A stretch of 64,000 bases of DNA, from assembly GCA_963575645.1 (NCBI GenBank), contig OY754475.1:22110509-22174508 (forward strand). Direction: 5' to 3'. Source of the stretch: Xanthostigma xanthostigma. Taxonomy: Eukaryota; Arthropoda; Insecta; Raphidioptera; Raphidiidae. Made by a program: the position numbers and the translations under genes. The notes below the pieces were generated by a model, which did not search any database, was not told where the DNA came from, and worked only from the letters and a program-made list of their open reading frames with translations. This document shows positions 33,930 through 46,022 of this stretch, in pieces (within the stretch, counting starts at the first letter, position 1; each line of letters begins with the position of its first letter).

Positions 33930-35100
33930 TAACATACGTTGCTATTTCTGTGTGGTCAATGTAAGAATTTAGTGTTGTTAATTTTTTGTCACTTTCTAAC
34001 AAATTAAATAACACATACGTTAAAGTGAGACAGAAATTTAACAGCGCTGTTAAATTTGACATTGAAGACACCTCATCAAGTCACTTAGACTGCAAAAACT
34101 CGAAAAACATTATCCTCCATCTGGCGCAGTCGGGTAATAATTCGACACATCATCAGAAAGTCGAATATACGACTATTGTTTATAGATAAATATTAACGCA
34201 GATTTGTTTTTCTGCAAGCCTTGACCCCAATCGGAAATAACACTTTATTGCTTTTCAATAATTATTATACAGTTAATTATTATATTACGGTTTTTAAAAA
34301 CGGATTTTTGAAAATTCAATTAGCAAGCCATATAATTATTGAAAGTTAACTGTCGGTGTCATAAAATAAGATAATGTATATAAATATTATATTATGGTGT
34401 ATTGTGATTAACAAGACAGCAGCTTATGGTGTTCTTTGTTGTTACTTATTATATGGTTATATATAACTTTACTGACTGCCCCATTCGGTTACAGGTGCAC
34501 ATAGGGAAATTAGCATTGGGAAAAAATACTTAGATCAGAGTTAGCCATGACTGCATTAATTGTTATTTCTATTGAATTATCGTGGTAATCTTGAGGATTT
34601 GTATTTTATTTTGATTTATTTTTATTTTACTTGGCTTTTTTAATAATAAAAAGCTCTTATAAATCATTATTTTAATTTTTTTGCACAAAAATAAATCAAA
34701 AAAACAACTCCATCTGTTTGGAAACATTTCATTCAAAAATTGTCTGACTGGTATGACGTATGCGCGTTGGTAAATCAGTGACTAAATGTATTTAGGTTCA
34801 ACACGAATAGGCGGAGACATTTGATCTCGCACCATATTTAAGTATTTTTGGGAATTTAATGTCCCATTAATAAAAAAAGTCCAATTATGTTGTAATCATT
34901 TGAATATTTACTTCGGTAGTATACACATTCATTTTGCAAAAGAATATTTTCTGTCAAATTGAAAAACAAGATTTCAAGGCTCACTCTGATCCAGTCATTT
35001 TTTCCCAATGTTAAATTTCCCTGTGTGCACCTTACGTGTTTATATACTGTATAGGTATTGTCTAAGTTTAAATTGGCAAAGCTAATCGGTCTCTACTGTA
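33930..35100. other. intergenic, AT-rich
   Basis: No gene or repeat pair is recognised. Confidence 0.35.
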
Positions 35101-35559
35101 CAGAGTGATTTTTAAGTTGATTCGTTTTTTTTAACAGCGTGTAGAAATCAAATAGACGAACAAAATTATTGCAACTAACTTTTTTATCAAAACTCGAAAA
35201 TGAAAGAGAAACGGACTTTGAAAGTTTTTGAGGTCATCTTGGCGTTATGTTATGTCACTATGGCAATATGTTATGTCATTATCAAGTGTTCACAGAAATT
35301 GTTCGAAGTTGTCCCCGTCTTGTTGCCAAGGGCGCCGATGAATCCACTGTTTCCCGGGAACTTCTATAATTACCTGCTTGCGAAATTTTATTCAAATTCG
35401 AAATTGCTTATTGATAGATACGTTTGCTTGCAGCTTGACAGCACAACCGACGTGTTATTTTATAATGAACAGTTGAGCGAAGAAACATTTGAAGTAATAA
35501 TTGTTTGCATTGTTGTGTGGATTATTAACTTAATTATTGGCTTTAAGTCATGTTTATAA
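35101..35559 (+). repeat. single arm of a foldback MITE carrying a 119-codon open frame
   Basis: 35101-35300 matches the left arm of 45557-46022 (CAGAGTGATTTTTAAGTTGA, later ATGTTATGTCACTATGG) and follows a TA. No right arm is found. An ATG at 35200 inside the arm opens 119 codons to a stop at 35557-35559. The C-terminus ends with a hydrophobic segment (VIIVCIVVWIINLIIGF). The first quarter is repeat-derived. I do not recognise the rest. Chance can give a frame of this length in 64 kb of such DNA. Confidence 0.4.
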
Positions 35560-35676
35560 TATGTTTACAAGGCATGTGCAGAAGGTCGGTTTTGGATTCC
35601 TTGTAATATTAGCTTAACCACATATAAATGCATAGGATATATCATGTTATATAAGCTATTTGTGTTCAAACAACTA

Positions 35677-36217
35677 CAGGGTGTTCACTGATAGTGCTAA
35701 CACGGAATAATTCTTGTATGCTACTAGATACAAAAAGAAGTTTAAATAGTTTTTTGTTCAACTCGAAATTTACTATTGGAAACTGCTGAGGTATAGTTTC
35801 ATTTTTTACATTTTCGATATCTCTGTTTTTTCGCTATAGATTCAAATACATTGTTCATAAGGTTACATAAGAAAATATTTAATGAAAAACGTTAAATAAT
35901 TAATTATTAGTGTGTGTTTAATTAATAAATTGATAACGTTTTTCTCGAATATTTTCTTATGTAATCTTATGAACATTTTAGTTGAATCTATAGCGAAAAA
36001 AACAGAGATATCGAAAATGTAAAAAAGTATGTTGGCATTTGAAAAACAGTGCATGATGTACACTTCCGGTTGATCTAGATTCTAGAAGTACAAAAAAAAT
36101 ATATCTCAACAGTTTCCAATAGTTTTCGTGTCGAATAAAAAACCATTCGAACTTTTTTTTGTATATCTAGTAGAATACAAGAACTATCCACTGTTATCAC
36201 TATCAATGAACACACTG
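35677..36217. mobile_element. foldback MITE (CAGGGTGTTCA)
   Basis: 541 bp, TA at 35675-35676 and 36218-36219. Ends CAGGGTGTTCACTGATAGTG and complement. Arms of about 230 bp fold back (TCGATATCTCTGTTTTTTCGC against GCGAAAAAAACAGAGATATC). A one-armed relative lies at 52450-52587. Confidence 0.8.
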
Positions 36218-37419
36218 TATATAATTTACAGTACACAAGTAAATATTATATATACAACCAGTACTGTTAATTTGTTCTGTGAGTAATTATGTAGTACTGT
36301 ATATAAATAGAAATGCCGGTAATACAGGGCACGCTACATTGTCGCTAACGGAATGAATCAGAACTTATAGGTGGCAATTAAAAAAAAAATGTATTAAAGG
36401 CCACCGAATTTTTAGAACTTCTGCGTCTAGTACCCATTCGTAGACAAGCTATATAACATCCTGTAGAGTGTAGACAATGTCCGGCAAACAGTGATTCAAT
36501 ATTCTATTTCTATGGTTTGGAATGTGAAACGCCAGTTTGTAGGTAAGTGGGCAAAGTTGTTCAACCGTCGTCTGTATGAACGCTGTTGGACCGACCCCTC
36601 CCCGAAACCAAATAGGGTTTAAAAAAATAAAAGATTAAAATATGTGATTAAAATTTATTGAACGAGTAATTATTGGTTTGTGTTCACAAAAACGCGAGGA
36701 TGATTTATTGTTACAATTTTAAAATTGCAATTTTTTGACACGTAATAAACGTTGCCCGCCATGATGGTTTCAAGTATGACGTCAGACTTTTAGTACTAGT
36801 GAATACAACCTAATAAACATACGACACACACACACCGATAAGTGTCTGTGTATACGATACCGAGCCTTATTTGCACGTGTGCGTATACTACAAGAATGAC
36901 GTCAGAGTAAGTAAACATGCAGGCAGCTCCTGTTTTCGCGCCAAGTTATATATTTAAAACTGGGAGTATTATTTTATCCGATAAAGTCCGTCGGCTAACT
37001 GCGATATTATGAAAATTTTAAAACAATAAAAAAAATAAGAGTCAAATATAATTTTTATTTTTTACTTGCCTATATTAATTAATTAATTTTCATTTGTTTA
37101 TTTCTTTATTATTAAATTATCACTTTATGTGTCAAAATGTCGCCAATAAAAATGTAGCAAATTTGTGAAACTAATTTATTCCCTTCTCAATTCTACTTGA
37201 AACTGTAAAAGTACTTTTTATCTAATTAAAATATTTAGCAATAATAAACAGATGTATATAATTATAAGTAATTAACTAAACAAATAAGCCCATTATAATT
37301 AACTTATTAGTTATTATGGTAAGCCAACCATCGCAATAAAACTTAACCTATAGAAAAATATATCCGAAACCGTCGTAAACTACCGTGTTTTTAAAACCTT
37401 CTTTGCTAAACAGTATGTA
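36218..37419. other. intergenic, AT-rich
   Basis: Nothing recognised apart from a (CACA)n run near 36825. Confidence 0.35.
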
Positions 37420-37788
37420 GGGATGTGCGAACAGTAATTTTTCTTTTTGGAGTCGACGCAAATATTTAATAAATACTCCACTGCCGAGTCTTGTTTATAG
37501 TATTAATAAATATTTACGCGAGTTTTGAGTCCATAGTACCTTTTAGTGACAACTAATATTCGCATATTTTTTGACATTCGCATTTGCAAAACTCATGCGA
37601 ATATTAATACCTTTAAGAAGTCATATTTCTTTTTAAAAAAGTGTAAAAGTAATATTTATTAAGGTAAGGTATATTAATTTATAAGCAAATTTATTAGAAA
37701 TAGTATATTACACCACAAGGGCCGAAAGTGTGATATTCTTGCCCTGTGCGTCATGAGGCGAATCCTCAGGCATCATGGCCCTTGTGAT

Positions 37789-38549
37789 CAGCGTTGCCAT
37801 TTTTTTTTTTGCCAAGTCGGGATTTTGGAACTCTTTGAGTGAAAACAGTGGGATTCTTTCGTCGAAAGCGGGACATAGTAAAAAAACGTATATTCAAATC
37901 TTTGATTAACGTCTGATTAGAACTCTTCAAATATTAATTATTTTTTATATTTTTTAGATCCGTTCTGAAGAAGATCCAAATCCGGATCGAAACGTTAATG
38001 TATTAATTATATTTTTTGTTAATATATTGTCTGAAAAATTGGTCGATAATTTTATTTATTGAAAAAAAAAACGTATATAGGTAATCAGAAGTTTTTTAAA
38101 TACCTATTTATCTTTTTATTTGAATTAAAATTACGTTTACGTGGCAATAGATAACAAAAATAGCCATAGAAAATGTATTTTAATAAAAATATAATATTTT
38201 AAATCTGATTTATCCTATCGTTAAATAGTTGAGTCTTATTCGTCTTCAGAATAAAAAAAAAAAAAAAAAAAAAAAACAAATCAAAATCAAAGAAGTTTTA
38301 TTCATTAGAAAAATATGGCGTTTCAAACAATAGTCTGTGGAGTGAGTGTTACAAATTGCAACTTACAATAACAGAATAATTATTTATAAGAATTACTTAT
38401 TCATGATATTTCTGTGAAGATTTAACTTCTTTTAAAGTTATCCCCGAATTATCCCCGAAAAGCGGGACTGAGCCTGTCCCGCGCGGGACATTTAATTTTG
38501 ATTTAAAAATCGGGACGTCCCGCCAAAATCCGGACGTCTGGCAACGCTG
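37789..38549 (+). mobile_element. hAT MITE, GCGGGAC family, copy 1
   Basis: Ends CAGCGTTGCCA and TGGCAACGCTG; flanks CTTGTGAT (37781-37788) and CTTGTGGT (38550-38557) match at 7 of 8. Contains GTCCCGCGCGGGACA near the right end and GTCGAAAGCGGGAC near the left. Longer than copy 2 (47690-48216) because of the insert at 37893-38061 and a long A-run at 38251-38275. Confidence 0.85.
37893..38061 (+). mobile_element. Penelope-like or LINE-like 3' fragment inside the hAT MITE
   Basis: Absent from copy 2 of the host MITE. The sequence AAAAACGTATA flanks both sides, consistent with a target duplication of about 11 bp. Carries CTGAAGA, stem GATCC/GGATC, then GAAACG at 37965-37994, and the tail GGTCGATAATTTTATTTATT. 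The same sequence occurs at 51303-51600. Confidence 0.6.
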
Positions 38550-38560
38550 CTTGTGGTGTA

Positions 38561-38855
38561 TACTATTTTTCTTCATACCTCGGTCGTTAGCACGCTTATT
38601 AAATACATTAAATTACATAAAAATACAGATACATTCCAAGCAAGAAGCTTTGAGGTTAAACGTAAAAACAAGAATGACAGCTGTTCGCGACTATTAGCTA
38701 TATGCTATGGAAACGACCTCTAAACAACAGTTGATTGGCTGTTTTTGCTTTACTGCCGCACGAACGTACGCGCTTCCCGCATTGGTGCGTGTAATCCCAC
38801 CAAGGAGTTCCTGCCTTACAATTGGTGCCGATCGAGATATGATGAAAAGTTTCTT
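38561..38855 (+). mobile_element. TTCATACCTCG-family MITE
   Basis: Left end TTTTTCTTCATACCTCGGTCG pairs with CGATCGAGATATGATGAAAA at the right. Shares about 280 bases with 23465-23755. A right-end fragment lies at 46217-46245. Confidence 0.65.
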
Positions 38856-39127
38856 TCTTACTCTTTTAAAAAAGAACTTTTCGCTAAGGTAACCTTGTTA
38901 TATTATATCTTTATCAGCTTTTATTTAAAAAACTGGGTAATAAAGCGTATAAATACGTAAAATGGCGGATTCGACATTACATTTGATCTGAACGTCGCCC
39001 ATATTCCAAATCCCAATCTATTTTTGAAGTGTCCGCACATCCCTACTGCACAAATATTGTGTGTAAGGGATTATAATAGAATGTTGTATATTTTGTCTTC
39101 GAATAATGAGATTTGTTCAAGGGACGT

Positions 39128-39388
39128 TTATATTTTATTCACCGTTAATTCTGTGTTAACCTGAAATGTACACCCCTGGTGCGTTGTTTTTGTGTTCAGT
39201 TTACATGTAACAGCCGTGTAATCCCCGTATTGGTTAGATGTAATTACAACGATTTGTCTCCAAGTCTTTCTGTCTGTTATAACTTCATTAACGGACCTCC
39301 ATGTAATCCCCCTTTTTCCAGTTACTTTGTGCAAGGCGCTGCCCTTTGTGCGATGCAAGAAAATATCTCCGTGTTTTGTTCGGTCTGA
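39128..39388 (-). mobile_element. possible LINE ORF2 C-terminal remnant
   Basis: The minus frame includes KVTGKRGITWRSV and TDRKTWRQIVV. This resembles the G-KRG...W...A-DR..WR tail of several LINE clades. The similarity is short, so the call is tentative. The nested element just upstream and the 39.5-kb repeat downstream show the region is repeat-rich. Confidence 0.3.
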
Positions 39389-39520
39389 GAAATTTGTGAC
39401 TTCTATAATTTTAAATGTTTTTTGAAAAAAATTAAAAGACGTCTCACAAAAATCTATTATATAGTCAAATTTTCAAAACATCAACAATTTCAAAACTATT
39501 TGGCGTATTCTGATGAAATT

Positions 39521-40106
39521 TTTGACGTGATAACGTCTTATAAATTGATGAATCACCAATCTTATAAATTGATGATACACCGGCTGCATGCACGAAAAAG
39601 CGTAACGTTCCTAACGTTCCGCCTGACCCTGTGCGTGCTTTTCTCGAAAACGGCCCTAACGATTTGGATGAAATTTACTGAAAAGGGATTTTGGGGGGCA
39701 AAAAATCGTTTTAGCTAGGTCTCATCTCTCGAAAAAATCGTTTTCATACAAATTTTATCATTATAAAAATCAATTTTTTGACGTATGAAAATACTTAAAT
39801 ATTGTAAGTAGGTTTTGGAATTTTATATAAACAGTGAAACAATTGTTTTCAAAATATTATGACAATTAATCTTTGAGACTTAAAATAAATACAAAAGAAA
39901 GAAAGTTAAAAAAAAAACAATTATTATTATAGGTGGTGAGTATTTTAATACATAAAATTAACCTAAATTTGAAGCGAAAGATGCAATATCATAGATTCGA
40001 ATTATTATAATTATTATATGTAGAATTTAGGTTATGTATTACGGAATACGTTATCACGTAAAACTATCGTCCGTAAACCGACTTTACAGACAACCAATTT
40101 TTTTTT
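39521..40106 (+). repeat. ACGTGATAACGT family, copy 2
   Basis: Starts ACGTGATAACGTCTTATAAA, with the same internal duplication of TCTTATAAATTGATGAA as copy 1, and ends with GTAAACCGACTTTACAGACA. The 3' 80 bases are almost identical to copy 1. A 98-codon frame (39422-39718) runs through the start and is not considered a gene. Confidence 0.7.
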
Positions 40107-40224
40107 GAATTGTGTCTTATGGTTCCAAAAATGCTGTGGGCCATGTTTTATTTGACGATTTTATCTCTAAGTGAATAATTTAATATATAGGTACTTCTGT
40201 ATACAAATGTATATAAAATTGTGA

Positions 40225-40930
40225 TTATTTTGCTATCGATCATAAATCTATCCGGACGAAGTCGGGTATGAAAGTTATATGATTATAGATTTTCCAATCA
40301 TGCTATTGATTAATTATTTTGCCCGGACGAAACCGGGCCCTCGATATTCAGAACATTATTTATAGATTTTCCAATTTGCTATCGATTTTTTCGCTTTCAA
40401 TCATAAATCTACCCGGGCGAAACCAGGTTCAAAATCCAGAAAATTATTTTTTGATCTTCCATCTGCTCTTCATTATTTTGCTATCAATTATAAATTTACC
40501 CGGACGAAGCCGAGTCTGAAACCCACAAAACTATAGATCTTACAACCTACTCTTGATTATTTTGATGTCAATCATAAATTCATCCGGACGAAGCCGGGTC
40601 CGTAAGCCACAAGAATTATTTGTAGATCTTCCAATCTGCTTTGGTTATTTTGCAGTTAATCGTATATCTATCCGGACGAACCCCGGCCCCCGATATCCAA
40701 AAAATTATTTATAAATCTTCCATCTATTTTTAATTATTTTGCTGTCGATCATAAATCTATTCGGACGAAGCCGGGGCCCGAAAATCAGAAAATTATATAT
40801 CTTCCAACCTGCCTCTTGATTATTTATAGATCTTGCATTCCTGATGATTTTGCTGTCAATCATTAATCTACCCGAGCGAAGCCGGACAAGAAAGCCAGAA
40901 AATTATATAGGCGTATAATATAGATCTTCC
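40225..40930 (+). repeat. satellite of about 88 bp built on a Helitron-like hairpin
   Basis: Eight diverged units. The marker CCGGACGAAGCCGGG or a variant recurs at 40251, 40321, 40412, 40499, 40583, 40671, 40761 and 40871 (spacing 70, 91, 87, 84, 88, 90, 110). Each marker is preceded by ATCATAAATCTA and followed about 25 bases later by AGAAAATTATT and GATCTTCCA. No CTAG terminus lies between units. Confidence 0.9.
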
Positions 40931-42686
40931 AGCAAAGGGTGTGTTTGTTCGTAACTCGTTTGACTGCCTATTATAGAATGTTTATGATTTCTGTGATTCT
41001 GTAAAATATATATATTATAAACAGTGGCTTCAGTTTTCGAACCGATATGTTGAGTCCTTATTTGGACTTGTTATTTTAACGCCCCGATATATATTTTCAA
41101 GACGCGCGAATTGCACAGTTTCGTTGTTAAAATTCGATCATTATCTCTGCGCGTATTTTATTGACAGGCTACGAGTTTCTCGTGAGAACAAAACCCATCT
41201 GCCACAAGATGACTTCTGACTGCATAATATAACGAGTGTCTAAACGCCGCGATTTACGACGAAATAGTAAACGAACTGTTTAGTTAGTTTCCATGCAAAT
41301 TATATCGTCGGCGAACGACAAAAAATATCCGGGCACAACCGAAAATGTTGTGTGTCTTGTATCATATAGTGCCAAATTCTTGCACTGGGCCATTTCGAGC
41401 CCTTCTATCTCCGAGACTAGTTGCGTTACAGAACTGATTTTTTTCAGGGGGCTTAAGGTAACCATGATGAAGCAGTCTGCCAAATTTCATATGTCTATGT
41501 GGAATAGTTTCCAAGATACGAGTGTCCAAAAATGTATAGATCGTCACCCGGTCGTCCGATTACTATTCGTGTCTACTCGGGTGAAATATTGAAGTGTTGT
41601 ATATATAATTACGATATAATTATGTATGGTATATAACTATAATGCGTCTAAATAATATTTAAATAGAATAGAATTAAAAAAGTATTGAATTACAATACGC
41701 TGCGAGGTTAGTAATAAACGTGAATATAGACGTTTAAAATACGACTAAATTTTTAATAATTCATAAATTAATACGCAGAGAAAATACTTTGTACCGATTT
41801 TTAAGCATTGCGAGCACGAAGGAGTGTGAGATTTGGCATAGTTAAAGTTCATACGGAGATTACAAAATTCACACCGGTTTTCAGGTGTAAGCCGCTAGAG
41901 AACAGAGAACTGGTCGAAATCGGTTCAGCCGTTTTCGCGCTGACTCGGACTTGACGGACGGAACAATACGTATAATACGTCTTGTTAATAATATATAGGC
42001 AAAAAATTTAAAGCTACTGCTCCGAGAATTAGGATAATAGAAGGTTTTATGTTAAAATGGATATCTTTAAGAATGTTTATGTAAGATCAGTATACAAAAT
42101 AATCCTCTTACAAGAAAATGCTTTTCGGGCTGATTTAAACTCAGTTGAAAATGCGTGTCGCTTTGACGAAAATAATCCTCAAATCTTGTTAAAATAATAC
42201 ACCGTGAAATTCACTTTCGGATCGACACAATATATTGGCTAACTGTTGTTTCGACTTAACGTTTTTAAAAAATCAATTTAGCGGAATGTAATGTGTTTTT
42301 TTTTTTTTTGACCAGAACGTTCTTTGATGTTTTCATATCCCCCAACAGAGCCGTTGAATATGTACTTTTTAACCGATTTAAAAAAAGGAGGTTATCAATT
42401 TGACACGTAAACATATACCGGTTGTTTAAAGAGTTCCAAAACGCGTGAATATCTCAGAGATGTTTTTTTTTTTTGAAAAATGTTGTGATTGAAAGCTGCT
42501 CAACTCGTGGTAATGTATTTTTCGGTCACAAAAATTCCTCCCAAGAGGGTGGCCCCGCGGGGGGGGGGGGGGTAACTCCGAACTTTTAAATGGCAACCAC
42601 AATTTTTTGTTATTGGGTCGAGTTCTTCGGGCAAAAAAAGACATCTTTTGTCTCAAACTTTTTTTTTGTTCAAGCTACAGATCAAC
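40931..42686. other. intergenic with weak repeat traces
   Basis: 41290-41540 resembles 30960-31150 inverted. 41840-41990 resembles a Helitron-like body (ATCGGTTCAGCCGTTTTCGCG). A G-run lies at about 42560. No gene is seen. Confidence 0.35.
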
Positions 42687-42846
42687 GAGTACGCGGGGTA
42701 AAATTTTTCGAGTTTTCCTCACTCTCTCAAATAAAATTTGTCCATTTTGTAACAGGTCAAGGAATGATACTCTTTTACTTGACCTTGATAACAATTTTAA
42801 AGATTATTTTGTCGTTTTTAAAAAGGAATTTGCCCCGCGTACTCTG
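42687..42846. repeat. small inverted-repeat element
   Basis: GAGTACGCGGGGTAAAAT and its complement (AATTTGCCCCGCGTACTC) enclose about 120 bases. An inner pair (TCAAGGAATG / ACTTGACC type) is weak. Confidence 0.4.
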
Positions 42847-42888
42847 TGAAATAGAAATAAAATCATTCTAGTTAACAAAAAATAAATA

Positions 42889-43544
42889 AAAAATTGGTTG
42901 TCTGTAAAGTCGGTTTACGGACGATAGTTTTACGTGATAACGTATTCCTCTCGAATATCATATTTAATAATACATAACCTAAATTTTAGTAGCTGTCAAA
43001 CTATATTTTTACCGACTAATAATTAATTTAATCAACCAAAGCAAAATACATATTTTTAAGCAATTATAAAAGACATTTAAAAGAATGTATATATATTATA
43101 TATTTGTTAACAAACCGTATAATTTATCTGCTGTTATGAAATGCAGATATCTCCCAAGATTTGTTTTTGATACAAAATGTAGCTGCGTTTGTGTACAAAC
43201 TATCAATTGACAAATAACGATGTATTATCTGAAAAATTGCTTTAAAAATTCGATAATTTATGACATTTTTATTAGATATCTTGATTTTAAGTCTTAATTT
43301 CCACGGTTTATAAAACAAAGGCCATCTGTCAGATGTAGCTTTCGCTGGAACAGCCGAAAAAAATGTTGAACGCACACTACTCTCTGACGTCACGCGAGAA
43401 TAGGGAGAAATGCGCACAAGCCGATGCACTTGGGCCGATCGTGCATCTCTATCGCTTATATCGCGCTCTCGCTTGCGGAACGTTACTCTTTTTCGTGTGT
43501 GCTGGCGGTGTTTCATCAATTTATAAGACGTTATCACGTCAAAA
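42889..43544 (-). repeat. ACGTGATAACGT family, copy 3
   Basis: Minus orientation, starting ACGTGATAACGTCTTATAAA at 43540 and ending with the GTAAACCGACTTTACAGACA block at about 42900. It lacks the internal 24-bp duplication of the other two copies. The window's longest open frame (137 codons, 43124-43537, minus) lies entirely inside it; its start, MITSYKLMKH, is the conserved terminal segment. No domain is recognised. Confidence 0.65.
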
Positions 43545-45126
43545 GGCGTTCGGCCGAGCCGCGGCCTACCGGGCCCCGTTAACGCGAGAGAAACCTCAGG
43601 CAGGGGCTATAATATTCAAGTACTTCGAAACAATCAACTTGCAGTTGATTTGAGTGTTTGTTTCTGTGGTAGGTGTTGTACTATATAGTTTTCACCTCTG
43701 CGCAATTAAATATAGTGTTTGAAAGTAAATTACTCAAATTATAGACGCAATTTGTTCTTTTCTTCCTCGTAGATTACAGTGCCGAGGTGGTGAGAATGGT
43801 CTTGTTATGGATCATAAAATAATATTCTGGATTCCGCAAATGCCGATAATGTTTTCTCATGAACAAATGACGGCCAGCAAATTCCCACTGCAAATATTAA
43901 TATTTGTATTGATATATTCGCTAAAGCCCGTTTTAAACGATACAAAAACTGATCAAGAAAGTGTGAGTTTCACCCACATAAGCTCGCGAGGCAATATGGT
44001 ATTTAATTTTAAAATAAGCGATCACTTATGGCGCCATACAATGGCGTAGATATTTTTTTCTGGGAGCGGTAAAACAAAAAAAATATTTTTTTTTTAATTT
44101 TGTTAATATCACACAAGAATACTCACGAAGGAAGGTGTCAAGCAAAATATTAATTCCCAAACCAATTTTACAAATTTTTTTTTAAGAAGTGTTTCTAAAT
44201 TTTATTTTTTGGCCAGGTATAATTCGTATTATTTTCAGTTTAATTTTTTTATTATTATGATCCTGAGGGGAATTACCCCTTTTAACTCCCTTTATCTACG
44301 ATCTTGGCGCCATGATATGACCATATATATATGACGTGGCATACGACCACGGCTATGTACTTTTTTCATACTTTTTAGAGAGTGATTTTAGTTTTTGAAC
44401 TTACTTATTATTTTAATTATTTTAAGGTTATAATTTCGTGATTATTTCCAATTATCGGGTGCATGCAAACATAGCCACCAGCAACAGCTAAAAACTAATA
44501 TATATTTCTGAAATGTGCTTATTAAGCCCTTTTATTTGATGAACACGGCATCACTAAAAAAAATTTTTTTTTAGTTCATGATTTTATGTCCTCTAGAGTC
44601 TAGAGGGCGTCATATTTATTTTGATGTGACGTCACATAGCCTATAACCATTGGACGATCAAAACGCCTCCAACGATACCTCATTCGTCAAATAACGAATC
44701 GTTTTGGACTCCCTCAAAATATAGATCACAGTGGCTGCTTCGTCTTAAGCAAACTTAACTCTAGTTCTGAACGCTATATAGTAAAGTACACCTTTTAACG
44801 AATGTTAAATTCGAGAGGAATAATATAACAGCGCAACAATCGTTTTACGACCGTTATTATCCGCAACAATGCCGATACTGTTCCATTATTACCAACAGCA
44901 GAAAAGTAAAAAGTTGCCGTCTACAGGTGATAATGACCGCTCAGTTTTTTCTCTAATAATAATTAGCCTTTGGAAACCTCAGCCTATTATTTGGCCAGCC
45001 CTGATTGTGAATAGACGACTAGTCATTGTACACAATCCCTAGAACTTCAAGTTAATTAAAAAAAAACGCTATTTCTTATTCATAGGCTATTATTTATGAG
45101 AAATACGTTAAAGATTTGTTATTTAC
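43545..45126. other. intergenic, AT-rich
   Basis: A GTGACGTCAC palindrome lies at 44627. No repeat partner or gene is recognised. Confidence 0.35.
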
Positions 45127-45127
45127 T

Positions 45128-45250
45128 ATAGCGGCCCGGTCGGCTTCGCCCGAATTTGTGGATTGTCGCGGTTTTTTCGTCGACTTACGTTTGGTCTCCA
45201 TGAAAAGCACTTTTATTTTAACGCGGTAATATATTACCTATTGACGTTGT
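45128..45250 (-). repeat. Helitron-like 3' end, degenerate
   Basis: CTATAGCGGCCCGGTCGGCTT followed by CGCCCGAA resembles the reverse-oriented hairpin end at 19969. The far end is not found. Confidence 0.4.
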
Positions 45251-45556
45251 TTCAAAAAGACCCAGCAATGTAATCATAACTGGCCGCTGCCAGACCAAAA
45301 TATCGGACCAGTTCTTTAGACCCAGTCGATGCGAGTCGATATAATATAAATAAAATATCTAGATGCAGTGATGAAATCTTAATTATACATATTTCAGCTG
45401 TGATTTATCCCACAGCCATCTATACTGCCGTCCTAACTGAAAAAGCAGTACCTAATCTCCAATTACTACGTTTCGAAAAAAACAAAACACGCGCTCAATT
45501 TTTTATTAGTCTTGGATAGCTCCGCGGGAACCCAAATAATGTAATTGCTGTATATA

Positions 45557-46022
45557 CAGGGTGAGTTTTAAGTCGATGCTTTTTTTTACAGCGTGTAAAA
45601 ATCAAATAGACGAGCAAATATTTCAAATAGTTTTTTTATCAAAACTCAAAAATAAGAGAGAAACAGCCTTTCGAAGTTTAAATAAATTTTATTAAATTTT
45701 CTTTAATTTTGAGGTCGGTCCTGGGGTTATATTATGTCACTATGGAAATAAGTTGTTATTATCTCTCAAAAACAGAACAATACACATGTCAGTTTCAAAT
45801 AAGCACCAACATACTTGATAATAACAACTTATTTCCATGGTGACATAATATAACCCCAGGACCGACCTCAAAATTAAAGAAAATTTAATAAAATTTATTT
45901 AATCTTCGAAAGGCTGTTTCTCTCTTATTTTTGAGTTTTGATAAAAAAACTATTTGAAATAATTGCTCGTTATTTGATTTTTACACGCTGTAAAAAAAAA
46001 GCATCAACTTAAAACTCACCCG
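45557..46022. mobile_element. foldback MITE with near-identical arms
   Basis: Arms of about 200 bp, by eye about 97% identical, run from CAGGGTGAGTTTTAAG inward through GAGGTCGGTCCTGGGGTTAT. A centre of about 50 bases separates them. TA at 45555-45556 and 46023-46024. A transcript would form a long perfect hairpin. Confidence 0.85.

Larger units (their letters stand above)
37420..39043. mobile_element. outer inverted-repeat element of a multi-level nest
   Basis: GGGATGTGCGAACA at the left and, complemented, GGGATGTGCGGACA at the right, each preceded or followed by TA (37418-37419, 39044-39045). Between them lie the inverted words ACACCACAAGGGCC (37711) and GGCCCTTGTG (37777) and further insertions. 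Terminal match is only about 15 bp, so the outer boundary is less certain than the inner ones. Confidence 0.5.

Noticed and set aside
40225-40930. CRISPR-like array because of regular repeats
   Set aside because: Units of about 88 bp are diverged along their whole length with no constant repeat and variable spacer structure, in a eukaryotic context.
43124-43537. 137-codon minus-strand frame, the longest in the window
   Set aside because: It lies wholly inside a dispersed repeat, its length is expected by chance in AT-rich DNA of this size, and no domain is recognisable.
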